Positions 52,311 to 61,975 are shown, numbered from the stretch's first letter. The stretch is DNA of 64,000 nt from Rhodoplanes sp963840055 (GCA_963840055.1 CAWIXM010000022.1:388764-452763); one strand, 5' to 3'. Translations and numbers: made by a program. The notes: generated from the sequence alone by a model not told the origin.

Positions 52311-53417
52311 TCAGATATCGATTTCCGCCCAAATAGCCGCGTGGTCGGATGCCGCTTCAACCAATTTGGTGATTTCCGGGTAATGGGGGAACAGGGTGCC
52401 GTTCTTGCCGCCCCACACCCCCATGCGGAAAATGCCGCCGGCTTTGGTCCGTGCAAAAAGTTCGGGCGAGAGCAGAATGTAGTCGATCTTACTCGACGCC
52501 GTGCCGTTGCCGAAGGTCCCGGGGCGTCCGCCGTCGTCGAAATTCGGATGCGCGCTGATGTCCTTGAGCGTCGGGTCCTGCGTCAAGACGGCGAGAGGCG
52601 CGCTCGCCGGGGTATCGTTCAGATCGCCAATGATCGCGACGAACCTATGTTTGCTCACGAGCTCATCATAAATCTCTTTGACGCGGCGGGCCTGCCGTTG
52701 GCGGCGCGCATCCGACGCAGCCTTCGACCCAAAACCCTTGCTCTTGAGATGATTGACGAGAACGAACAGCGGATTGCCTTTCGCCGTCCTGATCTCGAAT
52801 TGAGGGCAGTCGCGGCTGAATATGCGACTCCTTCCAATCGCATCGTCGACGTGGCTGGCAATCGACACGATCGGATAGTCCTCCCGCGTCATGATCGCGA
52901 CGTCGATGCCGCGATCATCGTTTCCATCGATGAGCATCACATGCTCATAGGGCGCGCCTCCGACCGCCTTGATCACGTTGTCGGAAAAGCGCACCAGCGA
53001 CGGTCGGTTTTCGGCTTCGACCACCCCGAGAACATCCGCATCGATGTCGCGAATGACCAGGGCCGTGTTTCGCGTCGCCGTCTCATTGACCTCCTCGTGC
53101 TTGAGGTCGACCCAGCCGATCCAATCTTTGCGGCCATTCGCAACGATTTCGATAGGGCGATTCCTCGGCCGCTTGACGAGGTGGCCGCGGTTCTGCCTGA
53201 GGATGACGAAGCGGCCATTATCCCTCTTGTCGATCTTCAGCTTCTTCATCAGATCGACGATCTTCTTCTTGTCTGCGCTGGCGTATTTCGCCTTGCCGAG
53301 GACGCGGTTCAACTCCGCCTGCCATTGCAGAATGTCGCGTCCCTCCTCCCAGGTCGCGAGGTTGAGGGCCTTGGCGCGCTGGAAGAGGTTTTCGACGTTG
53401 TAAGATGCGAGTTTCAT
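52311..53417 (-). CDS. Endonuclease/exonuclease/phosphatase family protein
   Basis: 368 residues, EEP superfamily. Seen: KLASYNVENLFQRAKALNLA (Asn), DADVLGVVEAENRPSLVRF (Glu), GNDDRGIDVAIMTREDYPIV, VLVNHLKSK and VAIIGDLNDTPASAPL (D-x-N), ending DHAAIWAEIDI (His). Metal-dependent phosphodiester cleavage is expected; the substrate is unknown. No signal peptide. Confidence 0.9.
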   Translation of the reverse strand: MKLASYNVENLFQRAKALNLATWEEGRDILQWQAELNRVLGKAKYASADKKKIVDLMKKLKIDKRDNGRFVILRQNRGHLVKRPRNRPIEIVANGRKDWIGWVDLKHEEVNETATRNTALVIRDIDADVLGVVEAENRPSLVRFSDNVIKAVGGAPYEHVMLIDGNDDRGIDVAIMTREDYPIVSIASHVDDAIGRSRIFSRDCPQFEIRTAKGNPLFVLVNHLKSKGFGSKAASDARRQRQARRVKEIYDELVSKHRFVAIIGDLNDTPASAPLAVLTQDPTLKDISAHPNFDDGGRPGTFGNGTASSKIDYILLSPELFARTKAGGIFRMGVWGGKNGTLFPHYPEITKLVEAASDHAAIWAEIDI

Positions 53418-53493
53418 TTGCCCCTCGAAGCGTTGGAGGCAAAGCCGGCTGAACGATCGGCCCTGCCTCTGCCGGCCGCCCCGCCGGTCTTTC

Positions 53494-53697
53494 TCAGTCG
53501 GCGGACCGATCGCCGACAGCTACGCGCCCGTCCGCAGGCAGGATGTTGATCGGGGCGCCGGCTTGGCCAACCGCCTGCATCTCCACGGCATTCGACCGGG
53601 CTTTGGTCGCAACGCTTTGCGGCGCCAGCAGAACGAGCGCCCCGAGCGCTCCGATAAGGGCTACGACGAAGGCCGGCCACGTGGGACGAGTCAGCAT
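53494..53697 (-). CDS. Short exported protein
   Basis: 67 residues, GGGAGAACTGA before the ATG at 53697. MLTRPTWPAFVVALIGALGA then LVLLAPQSVATKARSNA is a signal or anchor helix. No family recognised. 76 nt upstream of the EEP gene on the same strand. Confidence 0.5.
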   Translation of the reverse strand: MLTRPTWPAFVVALIGALGALVLLAPQSVATKARSNAVEMQAVGQAGAPINILPADGRVAVGDRSAD

Positions 53698-53878
53698 TCA
53701 GTTCTCCCGATTTGATGAGGCCGATTCAATCTCGAATGAGACCGGCCATTTCGCGAACTGAAGGCAGCCTACGCGAGTTGCGACGCCGTGCCTGTGAACG
53801 AATTCACATGCGGCGACGGCAAACTAACCATGAGTGCTTTGCCCTGAGCTGGGGGCGACCGCAGCGGATCTCCCGGAG

Positions 53879-54988
53879 CTAGAACGTCACCACGCTGCGG
53901 ATCGATTGGCCGGCGTGCATCAGGTCGAACGCCTTGTTGATGTCGGCAAGCGGCATGACGTGGGTGATCAGCGGGTCGATCTCGATCTTTCCTTCCATGT
54001 ACCAATCGACGATCTTCGGCACGTCGGTGCGTCCGCGCGCGCCGCCGAAGGCGGAGCCGCGCCACACGCGCCCGGTCACCAGCTGGAACGGACGGGTGCG
54101 GATTTCCGCGCCGGCCGGCGCCACGCCGATGATGACGCTCTCGCCCCAGCCCTTGTGGCAGCATTCGAGCGCCGCGCGCATCAGATCGACATTGCCGATG
54201 CATTCGAAGCTGTAGTCGGCGCCGCCCTTGGTCAGCTCGACGAGATGGGCGACGAGGTCGCCGGCCACCTCCTTCGGATTGACGAAATGCGTCATGCCGA
54301 AGCGCTCGCCCCAGGCCTTCTTCTCCGGATTGAGATCGACCCCGATGATCATGTCGGCGCCGACCAGCCGCAGGCCCTGAATCACATTGAGGCCGATGCC
54401 GCCGAGCCCGAACACCACGCAGTTGGCGCCCGGCGTCACCTTCGCCGTGTTGATCACCGCGCCGATGCCGGTGGTCACCCCGCAGCCGATATAACAGACC
54501 TTGTCGAACGGGGCGTCGTCGCGGATTTTCGCGATCGCGATTTCCGGCAGCACGGTGAAATTGGCAAAGGTCGAGGTGCCCATATAGTGGTGCAGCTTGC
54601 GGCCCTCGATGGAGAAGCGCGAGGTGCCGTCGGGCATCACGCCGGCCCCTTGTGTTGCGCGAATCTTCTGGCAGAGATTGGTCTTGCGCGAGAGGCAGTA
54701 TTCGCATTCGCGGCATTCCGGCGTGTAGAGCGGAATGACATGATCGCCCGGCCGCACCGAGGTGACCCCCTCCCCGACCTCGACCACGACGCCCGCGCCC
54801 TCATGCCCGAGGATCGCCGGAAACAGGCCTTCCGGGTCCTTGCCCGAGAGCGTGTATTCGTCGGTGTGGCAGATCCCGGTCGCCTTGATCTCGACCATGA
54901 CCTCGCCCTGGCGCGGGCCATCGAGCTTGACCGTCGTCACCTCGAGCGGCTTGCCCGCCTCGAACGCCACCGCCGCGCGCACATCCAT
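53879..54988 (-). CDS. adhC: S-(hydroxymethyl)glutathione dehydrogenase (class III ADH)
   Basis: 369 residues from the start at 54988. Glutathione-dependent formaldehyde oxidation, NAD+-linked, also GSNO reductase. Seen: ATGICHTDEYTLSGKDPEGL, ILGHEGAGVVVEVGEGV, the structural zinc Cys cluster near 92-106 (PECRECEYCLSRKTNLCQ), FGLGGIGLNVIQGLRLVGAD and Arg/Thr-rich C-terminal RSVVTF. Confidence 0.96.
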   Translation of the reverse strand: MDVRAAVAFEAGKPLEVTTVKLDGPRQGEVMVEIKATGICHTDEYTLSGKDPEGLFPAILGHEGAGVVVEVGEGVTSVRPGDHVIPLYTPECRECEYCLSRKTNLCQKIRATQGAGVMPDGTSRFSIEGRKLHHYMGTSTFANFTVLPEIAIAKIRDDAPFDKVCYIGCGVTTGIGAVINTAKVTPGANCVVFGLGGIGLNVIQGLRLVGADMIIGVDLNPEKKAWGERFGMTHFVNPKEVAGDLVAHLVELTKGGADYSFECIGNVDLMRAALECCHKGWGESVIIGVAPAGAEIRTRPFQLVTGRVWRGSAFGGARGRTDVPKIVDWYMEGKIEIDPLITHVMPLADINKAFDLMHAGQSIRSVVTF

Positions 54989-55097
54989 GTCCGTCCTCCC
55001 AGTCGAAGGCTTGTGGCGGGTCGCGCCCCGCCGCGGCGGCACTATGAGGGTTGACGCGGCCGAGGGAAAGGCGCGATCAAGACTGCGCCCAGCGCAG

Positions 55098-55174
55098 GCG
55101 CTCGTAGCTCAGCCGGATAGAGCACCAGACTTCGAATCTGGGGGTCGGGAGTTCGAATCTCTCCGAGCGCGCCA
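55098..55174 (+). tRNA. tRNA-Arg (TCG anticodon)
   Basis: 77 nt with encoded CCA. Acceptor GCGCTCG/CGAGCGC, anticodon stem-loop CCAGA-CTTCGAA-TCTGG (TCG), T-arm GGGAG-TTCGAAT-CTCTC. Its last 47 nt are repeated exactly at 61859-61905. Confidence 0.97.
55128..55174. repeat. 47-bp direct repeat, tRNA-Arg copy (candidate attL)
   Basis: From GACTTCGAATCTGGGG to the CCA end; identical to 61859-61905. Flanks the 6.7-kb island. Confidence 0.9.
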
Positions 55175-55448
55175 ACACTTAGCGGTCCAATGGTACTGGT
55201 GATGCTGCCAGTATCCAAATAATTGTGAAAGTAATCTCGGACGATGTCGTTCTTCGCGTGAAGAATATGTTTAACTGATCTTCGACAGTTGGGGGCGGGT
55301 TGCGGCGCGTAAGCTATTGATTTTGCTTGTTTGGGGTACTGATTTTTCAAAAGTGTAGTGCCACGTCTGGCGCTAATATGGTTGACTTTAAGCTTGTCTG
55401 TGCCGATCATGTGCGCACCACGAATGAGTCGGTCGGACGGTTCCGCGC

Positions 55449-57101
55449 ATGTATTTCCGCAAAAAGACCTCGGGCGGCCGAGCCTACCTCCAGATCGTAG
55501 AAAGCCGCCGCGACGGCGCGCAAGTGCGCCAGCAGGTGATCGCTACGCTCGGCCGCATCGAGGATTTGCGCGACAGCGGCCAACTGGAGCGGTTGCTCCG
55601 GTCAGGCGCGCGCTTCGCTGCGAAAGCCATCGTCGTCAACGCCGTCGCCGAGGGCGCCGTCACGGCGAGCGCGGCGCGGCGGATCGGGCCCGCGCTTGTC
55701 TTCGAGCGATTGTGGGAAGAGACCGGCTGCCGCCAGGTGATCGAAGACCTTGCCGGTTCCCGCAAGCACGGCTTCCCGCTCGAACGCGCGGTGTTTCTCA
55801 CCGTTCTGCATCGCCTGTTTGCTGGCGGCTCCGATCGGGCGGCGGACCGCTGGCGCGAGGATTACGCCATCGATGGCGCCGCGGATATCGACCTGCATCA
55901 CCTTTATCGGGCGATGGCCTGGCTGGGCGAAGAGCTGAGCGAAAATCAACAGGACGGCGCCACACTCTTTGCGCCGCGCTGCCTGAAGGACGTCATCGAA
56001 GAGGAGCTGTTCGCGCGCCGGCGCAATCTGTTCAGCAAGCTCGACCTCGTGTTCATGGACACGACCAGCCTCTATTTCGAGGGAGCGGGCGGCCAGACGC
56101 TGGGACAGCGCGGCTTCTCCAAAGACCATCGGCCGGACCTCAATCAGATGATTCTCGCCGTGCTGCTCGATGGCGACGGTCGACCCGTTTGCACCGAAAT
56201 GTGGCCAGGGAACACGGCCGATGTCGGCAGCCTCGTCCCGGTGGTCGATCGGTTGCGCAAGCGCTTTTCCATTCAACGCGTCTGCGTCGTCGCCGATCGC
56301 GGCATGATCAGCGCCGAGACCATCGCCGAACTCGAAGCGCGCGGGCTTTGCTATATTCTCGGCGTGCGCGAGCGCAGCGACAAACTGGTGCGAGACCTCG
56401 TGCTCGCCGATCCCGCTCCCTTCATCCCACTCACCATCGCCAAGCGGGGCAAGGAGATCGACTACGAGGCCAAGGCGGTCATGCTGGCGGGGCGGCGCTA
56501 TATCGTCTGTCGCAATCGCGAAGAAATGAAGAAGGACGCCGCCGCCAGAACCGCGATCCTGGCCGCGCTCGAGCGTCAGCTCAAGAAAGGCGATAAAACC
56601 CTTGTCGGCAACAAGGGCTATCGGCGCTTTCTCGCGACGCCAGACGACGACCATTTCGTCATCGATCGCGCCAAGGCGGAGGAGGACGCAAAGTTCGACG
56701 GAATCTTCGTGCTGCGCACCAACGCCGATCTCTCGCCGCTCGAAACCATGCTTTGCTACAAACATTTGTGGATGGTGGAGCGCGCGTTCCGAACCTCGAA
56801 AAGCCTGTTCGCCACGCGCCCGATTTTCCATAAGCTCGACGAGACCATTCGCGGCCATGTGTCGTGTAGCTTTCTCGCCCTGGTGCTGAAGAAGGAGCTG
56901 GAGGACCGCATCGCCACGCTCGGCCATGCGAGTTCCTGGCCGAACGTCCTCGCCGATCTCAACTCGTTGACCGAAACGGAGGTCGAACAGGACGGCAAAC
57001 GCTTTCTGCTGCGCACGCCGCCACGCCCCGCTGCAAGCCTCGCCCTGCGCGCCGCCGGCGTCGCCCTGCCGCCAACCGTCCGGCAACTCGCCGACGCTTG
57101 A
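55449..57101 (+). CDS. IS1634-family transposase
   Basis: 550-residue DDE transposase. N-terminus MYFRKKTSGGRAYLQIVESR; DDE residues in LVFMDTTSLYFEGAGG (near 205), VCVVADRGMISAETI (near 285) and WMVERAFRTSKSLFAT (near 442). All intact. The sequence TGTAGTGCCA occurs directly repeated at 55354-55363 and 57131-57140, but clear terminal inverted repeats were not identified, so exact ends are unknown. Confidence 0.9.
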   Translation: MYFRKKTSGGRAYLQIVESRRDGAQVRQQVIATLGRIEDLRDSGQLERLLRSGARFAAKAIVVNAVAEGAVTASAARRIGPALVFERLWEETGCRQVIEDLAGSRKHGFPLERAVFLTVLHRLFAGGSDRAADRWREDYAIDGAADIDLHHLYRAMAWLGEELSENQQDGATLFAPRCLKDVIEEELFARRRNLFSKLDLVFMDTTSLYFEGAGGQTLGQRGFSKDHRPDLNQMILAVLLDGDGRPVCTEMWPGNTADVGSLVPVVDRLRKRFSIQRVCVVADRGMISAETIAELEARGLCYILGVRERSDKLVRDLVLADPAPFIPLTIAKRGKEIDYEAKAVMLAGRRYIVCRNREEMKKDAAARTAILAALERQLKKGDKTLVGNKGYRRFLATPDDDHFVIDRAKAEEDAKFDGIFVLRTNADLSPLETMLCYKHLWMVERAFRTSKSLFATRPIFHKLDETIRGHVSCSFLALVLKKELEDRIATLGHASSWPNVLADLNSLTETEVEQDGKRFLLRTPPRPAASLALRAAGVALPPTVRQLADA

Positions 57102-57224
57102 TCCCGCCCAACCCAGCCAAACCACCAGAATGTAGTGCCAAGCCGATTTTCCGGCGTGATTTATGCCGCCCGCTCAATGACTTGCAAATTCGTACTGTAG
57201 AAGATCAGTTTAATATGGCGCCCA

Positions 57225-58441
57225 TTCAACAGTGAAGTGCAACGGGCAGATTTCTGGCGCTGAAGAAAATCTCGCGAGGGGTTTGGTAGCCGAGTATCTT
57301 TCTGGGGCGAGAGTTGAGTTTGTCCTCGACCCTTTGGACATCGGCATCGGACAAAATAGAGAAGTCGGAACCTTTTGGGAAGTACTGCCTGAAGAGGCCG
57401 TTAGTGTGTTCGTTGAGGCCGCGTTCCCACGAGTGATAGGGCTTGGCAAAATAGGATAGTGCCCCCAGCGAGGTTGCGATTTGGGCGTGAGAGGCGAACT
57501 CTTTTCCATTGTCGTAAGTGATTGTTTCGATTTGGTCAGCGAGCGGCAAAAGCACGCGTGCGCAGGCCTGCACGACAGAGTCCGCGTTCTTGTCCGGCAG
57601 TTTGGCGAGCTTGGTGTATTTGGAGGTTCGCTCGACGTGCGACATGACAACGCCTTTGTGATTGGCGCCGATAATCGTGTCGGCCTCCCAGTCTCCGATG
57701 CGGCTTTTTGCGGCGACAATAGGAGGCCGCTGATCGATATCGACGCGGTTCGGAATCAGCCCGCGCCCCGAATTCTTGCCCTTGCGCCTGTTGTATTTTT
57801 TGCCGCTGTGACGCAAGTGAAGATACAGCGTGCCCCCGTCTTTCTTGTCTTTCCAGACATGCTGATAGATGCGCTCGTGACTGATAAAGGCGACGCCATC
57901 CTTCGCCAGACGCCCGCTGATCTGATCGGGACTCCACTGCTGTTGCGTCAGTTTTTCTTCGATCAGCTCCACCAAATCTGGCGTCATTTTGCGCGGCTTG
58001 TCCGAGGCCTCTTGGCGTCTCTGCGAGGCCTTCTCGTGCGCTTGCTTGAAGCGATAGCCGCGCGCGCCGGTGTTGCGAACAAGCTCGCGGCTGATCGTCG
58101 ACGGATCGACGCCAATTTGCCGCGCGATGTGGGCTTGCGAGTGGCCGCTTTGCAAGAGCGCGTAAATCTGGCAGCGTTGTTCGCAGGTCAGATGGAGATA
58201 GCCTTCGGGCATTTTTCCTCCGTGAGATGTGCTGTCCCACGCAAGGATAGTCTTCCATCTGACCGCCAGAAAAACCGGCATACACAACATGGCAAAGTCT
58301 GGCGGGAGAAAACGTCGGCCTCAAGGGTGCTCGCTGCGCTCGCATCGTCTCCGGCGACTAAAGCCCTTGACCCCGACCCTTTCCCCCGCCACTCACTCCG
58401 CCATGCCGTCTATGCTGCCCTGTTGCACTTCGGATTTGAAA
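57225..58441 (-). mobile_element. IS30-family insertion sequence
   Basis: Ends match imperfectly as inverted repeats: ATTCAACAGTGAAGTGCAAC at the left and TTTCAAATCCGAAGTGCAAC at the right (reverse complement). About 1.22 kb with one transposase gene. Exact edges and target duplication not certain. Confidence 0.8.
57226..58212 (-). CDS. IS30-family transposase
   Basis: 328 residues from the ATG at 58212, with GGAGGAAAA upstream. N-terminal HTH (YLHLTCEQRCQIYALLQSGH, IARQIGVDPSTISRELVRNT), catalytic core with GDWEADTIIGANHKG, TYDNGKEFASH and RGLNEHTNGLFRQYFPKGSD (Glu). Complete. Confidence 0.93.
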   Translation of the reverse strand: MPEGYLHLTCEQRCQIYALLQSGHSQAHIARQIGVDPSTISRELVRNTGARGYRFKQAHEKASQRRQEASDKPRKMTPDLVELIEEKLTQQQWSPDQISGRLAKDGVAFISHERIYQHVWKDKKDGGTLYLHLRHSGKKYNRRKGKNSGRGLIPNRVDIDQRPPIVAAKSRIGDWEADTIIGANHKGVVMSHVERTSKYTKLAKLPDKNADSVVQACARVLLPLADQIETITYDNGKEFASHAQIATSLGALSYFAKPYHSWERGLNEHTNGLFRQYFPKGSDFSILSDADVQRVEDKLNSRPRKILGYQTPREIFFSARNLPVALHC

Positions 58442-58477
58442 CGGCGTGGCTTAAAAGTCGCTTTTCCGCGGCATCAG

Positions 58478-59476
58478 TCACGCGGTCACGGTGCCGGCAA
58501 GTCCTTGGGGCAGGATCGCGTGACGGCTGCGAAACTCCTTCAGCGGTTCCTTGACGTGACTCCAGAAATAGTAATTCGGCGCGAACGTATCGATGGTCGC
58601 CACCGCGCCCGCGGCCCAGGCGCGCCAGAATTCATCCGGATCAAGCGCATCCTTGGCGCTGCGTGCGATCTCATTGATCTGAACCATCAGATGCCAGGAA
58701 AAGATGACCGGTAGGACATGCCCGCCCATCGGGAAATAGGGATGCATGGCGGCGGTGAAGGTCGATACCAGAATTTCACCGCGGGGCGTCGTGTTGTAGC
58801 CGGTCAGCACGTGGACGGAATCGTGCGGCAGCGAGAACGCGCCGTTGAGTGCGGTCGGATCTCCGGGGAAACCATAATTATTGCGACGGAAGTGGTCGTA
58901 GAACGCACGACCGAACGTGTCTTGCGGAAGGTCGGCAAGCCTTTCGAAGCGGGCCGCCTCGCTCGGATTGGCGTGATCGCCGGTATAGGGCAGCAGCCAC
59001 TGATTGACGTCACCGCCGTCCCACGATTTTCCGGTGATGCTTTCCATGTTGCAGCGGATCATATCGGCCAGCACGTCCTGGAGATGGCCGTTGGCGGCCT
59101 CATCAATCTGGTCGATATAGTGCTGATGCATGCCGAGCGCGCTGGCATAGCGCAGCACTTTCGCGATCTTGGCGCGGTCCAGCTCGCCGTCGATGAACGC
59201 CATCACGGTAATGAACTTGATCGCATTCTCGGCGAGGTTTGTTCCCGCCAATGCCGATGCCAGGTCGTCCGGGGTGGCGGGCTTCAGCGCAGCGACATCG
59301 AATGAGCCATTGGCGCCAAACATGTAACGGCGCGCACTGGTGATGGCGTGGCGATCCTTGTCACTCGCTGGCCTTCCAGTGTCGGCAACGGCGCGCATGG
59401 CACCGAGGATTGCGGCGATCTGCGCCGGTGTCGCATCGTCGATCAGCGGTGGGACCTTGTTATCCGTTGCAGTCAT
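58478..59476 (-). CDS. TerB-like / Coq4-like fusion protein
   Basis: 332 residues from the ATG at 59476. Residues about 15-140 look like a TerB-type helical domain (FITVMAFIDGELDRAKIAKV, LRYASALGMHQHYIDQI). The C-terminal half contains HDSVHVLTGYNTTPRGE, which fits H-D-x2-H-x11-E, the zinc motif of Coq4 ubiquinone-biosynthesis proteins. The reaction is unknown. Cargo of the tRNA-Arg island between IS30 and the TIR gene. Assignment rests on motif recognition only. Confidence 0.7.
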   Translation of the reverse strand: MTATDNKVPPLIDDATPAQIAAILGAMRAVADTGRPASDKDRHAITSARRYMFGANGSFDVAALKPATPDDLASALAGTNLAENAIKFITVMAFIDGELDRAKIAKVLRYASALGMHQHYIDQIDEAANGHLQDVLADMIRCNMESITGKSWDGGDVNQWLLPYTGDHANPSEAARFERLADLPQDTFGRAFYDHFRRNNYGFPGDPTALNGAFSLPHDSVHVLTGYNTTPRGEILVSTFTAAMHPYFPMGGHVLPVIFSWHLMVQINEIARSAKDALDPDEFWRAWAAGAVATIDTFAPNYYFWSHVKEPLKEFRSRHAILPQGLAGTVTA

Positions 59477-60274
59477 CGCGCGCGTTCCTTCACATCGGGC
59501 ACCTCGGTGAACTATCCAAACTGGATGCTTACAAGGCCAGGGCACGGGCTCCTTCCGATCTATCAAAGTGTATTTGGACAACACCTCGTGACACCTCCCA
59601 GGCTTGAGAAAAGCTTTCGGCGTCTCCGCTTAGTGCCTGTCGAGCTAGCGAAAATCATGGCTAAATTGCAGCAGGCCTAAGCTGCGATGCGCGCTGTACT
59701 GAGGCGCTATTGCGGCTCTGCCGGAGTCCGTTTCGGGTCGGTAGCGACCGAATCATTGCGCGGCAGCGACATAACGCGGCGTGCCAACTGCGGACTTCAT
59801 GCACCGCAGCAAAAAAGTTGCGGAAACCGAACGGCAGCATTGTTGTGTCTGCCGACTTCCGGCATCATCCTTCGACTATGACCATCCTGGCGCCAGACAC
59901 TCGACGAAAGGCTCACGATGCTGGGCGGCCTGACCCCGCGCCAAGCGGCCAAGACAGCAACCGGCCGCGACAAACTTGTTATCTGGAGAATCAATCGCAC
60001 CATATCGGGTATCAGCTCGGTGATTTGCCGCGTCAATCGACCAACCCGCTGCTCCGCATCAGTGACGGCGTCTGACTTGAAGGAGCACGCGATTTCTCTT
60101 TTGACGGCTGCGCTGTCCAATACGCAAGACCGATTCCTGCGTGGGTAATGCGCGATCTCGCAACCACGCCGAAGGTTACATAAAGGAACGGGAACCGCTC
60201 TCGCTTTGCTGCGACTTGGCGCTCGAACGCACGGGTATTGGTACTTCCTGCCCTCGTCGCGGATCTGAAGCACT
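59477..60274. other. Mostly gene-free stretch with one coding remnant
   Basis: No intact gene. A short plus-strand piece near 59918-59985 reads MLGGLTPRQAAKTATGRDKL, which looks like the tail of a larger protein with a GG-x-TP-x-AA motif. The rest shows nothing recognisable. Confidence 0.4.
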
Positions 60275-61667
60275 ATGATGACCGCTCAGAACAGGGCTGC
60301 CGTGGCAAACAAAAGGTCCGTGGTCACCGCATGGAACGCGCTGCGTCGTAAAGTAAAGATTATCCTCACACTCAAAGAAGGGCAGGTTATCCGCTTAGGC
60401 CTGATCGGTGAAGACCTAAGGGGCGCACACCTGAACAGCGCACGCTTATACCCCGCGAACCTGATCCGCTCAGACCTGAACGGTCGCTTAGCCCTGGGCG
60501 GCGAAGACCTGGGCGGCGCAGACCTGAGCGGCGCAAACCTGAGTGACGCAATCCTGAGCGGCGCAAACCTAAACCGCGCGCGCTTGAACAGCGCACGCTT
60601 ATATCGCGCAAGCCTGATAGGCGCAGACCTCAGCGGCGCAAGCCTAATCAGCGGGCGCTTGATCAGCGCATGCTTATACCGCGCAAACCTGACCAATGCA
60701 AACCTGAGGGATGCGAACCTGAGCGGAGCAAATCTGGTCGGCGCAGACCTGAGCGGCGCAAACCTGAGCGGCGCAGACCTGAGCGACGCAGGCTGGACCC
60801 ACGCAGGCCGGACCGACGCAGACCTGACCGACGCAAACCTGACCAACGCAAACCTGAGCGGCGCAAACCTGAGCAACGCAAACCTGACCGACGCAAACCT
60901 GAGTAACGCAAACCTGAGCGGCGCAAACCTGAGCGGCGCAAACCTGAGCAACGCAAACCTGCGCGGCGCAAACCTGCGCGGGGCAAAGCTGAACGGGACC
61001 CGCTTGAGGGGGGCAAATCTGACAAAAGCGCATCTCCATGAAACGAGTTTCGTGAATGTCAACCTCGTCGGCGTCATAGGCTTGGAGACATGCACTCACA
61101 CGGGGCCGAGCATCATCGATTATCAAACCCTACGGGAATTCAGCCGGCTGCCAATTTCGTTTAAGCGCGGGGTCGGTTTGCCAGAGGAGTTGATCGAATA
61201 TCTACCGGTCTTGGATCAGGCCCAGTATTATTCATGCTTCATAAGCTTTTCGACTAAGGATCAGGATTTTGCCAATCGAATCCACGCCGATTTGCAGAAC
61301 AAGGGTGTGCGTTGCTGGTTTGCTCCGCATGACTTGCCGATCGGCGGCAAAATCATCGACGAGATCGATGCCGCCATCCGAGTGCAGGACAAGGTGCTGC
61401 TGATACTGTCTGAGCATTCGATCAAGAGCGAATGGGTCGGATGAAGTAAAGACGGCATACGAAGAGGAGCGGAAACGTGGGGAGACCGTGCTGTTTCCGA
61501 TCCGTCTCGACGATGTGGTGATGGAAACGAACGAGGCCTGGGCGGCAAAGCTGCGGGCCGATCGCAACATCGGCGATTTCCTGCGTTGGAAAGATCGCGA
61601 CGCCTATGAACAGAGCTTCGAGCGGGTCATGCGCGATCTCGCGGCGAAGCCAAAAGCAGGAGGCTGA
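60275..61667 (+). pseudogene. Pentapeptide-repeat TIR protein, frameshifted near its end
   Basis: Residues about 45-265 are pentapeptide repeats (A-N-L-S-G type, about 40 units), a right-handed beta-helix. Residues about 310-385 begin a TIR domain: YYSCFISFSTKDQDFANRIH, GVRCWFAPHDLPIGGKIIDE and VLLILSEHSIKSEWVG, then stop at 61444. The same domain continues one frame over as DEVKTAYEEERKRGETVLFP to VMRDLAAKPKAGG, stop 61667. One missing base near 61441 explains this. The catalytic Glu expected of NADase TIRs would be near the IDEIDAAI segment. Sequencing error cannot be excluded. Confidence 0.85.
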
Positions 61668-61858
61668 AGATGCCCACGAGTGATGGCCCTCCCTTGAAAT
61701 AACGCACCAGCGACGATCTTAGGGGCTCCCTGACGACGGGCAAGTGCTGCCGAGTCTCACTTTTGTTCTGTCAAGTCGGTCCCGAAAAAAATTCCGAAGT
61801 CGGCGAATTGTGGGGTTAACTAATTGCCAAATCGAATAAATCCTTCGATGGAATACCG

Positions 61859-61905
61859 GACTTCGAATCTGGGGGTCGGGAGTTCGAATCTCTCCGAGCG
61901 CGCCA
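61859..61905. repeat. 47-bp direct repeat, distal copy (candidate attR)
   Basis: Exact copy of the 3' part of tRNA-Arg including CCA. The preceding base differs (G for A), so similarity begins at the anticodon stem. No tRNA can form. Confidence 0.9.
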
Positions 61906-61920
61906 TTGTTTCAGTTGTCC

Positions 61921-61975
61921 AGCCCGGAGACATGGGTGACGGTTTATTCCGGAGACATGGGTAACAGTTTTGCGC
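61921..61975. mobile_element. IS481-type terminal repeat remnant
   Basis: Reads CCCGGAGACATGGGTGACGG then TTCCGGAGACATGGGTAACA: two direct copies of the motif in the reverse of the IS end at 23217-23250. No transposase is attached. It lies 16 bp past the distal att copy. Confidence 0.6.

Noticed and set aside
54100..55054. Plus-strand 406-residue frame opposite the formaldehyde dehydrogenase gene
   Set aside because: Antisense shadow rich in His/Arg/Asp without domains.
60286..61126. Long open frames on both strands in the pentapeptide region (for example RFAPLRFAPL-type)
   Set aside because: The 15-bp repeat unit keeps every frame open; the codon pattern and domain structure support only the plus-strand frame starting at 60275.
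61855..61905. A second tRNA-Arg
   Set aside because: Sequence 5' of the anticodon stem is unrelated, so no acceptor or D-arm can form; treated as an att scar.
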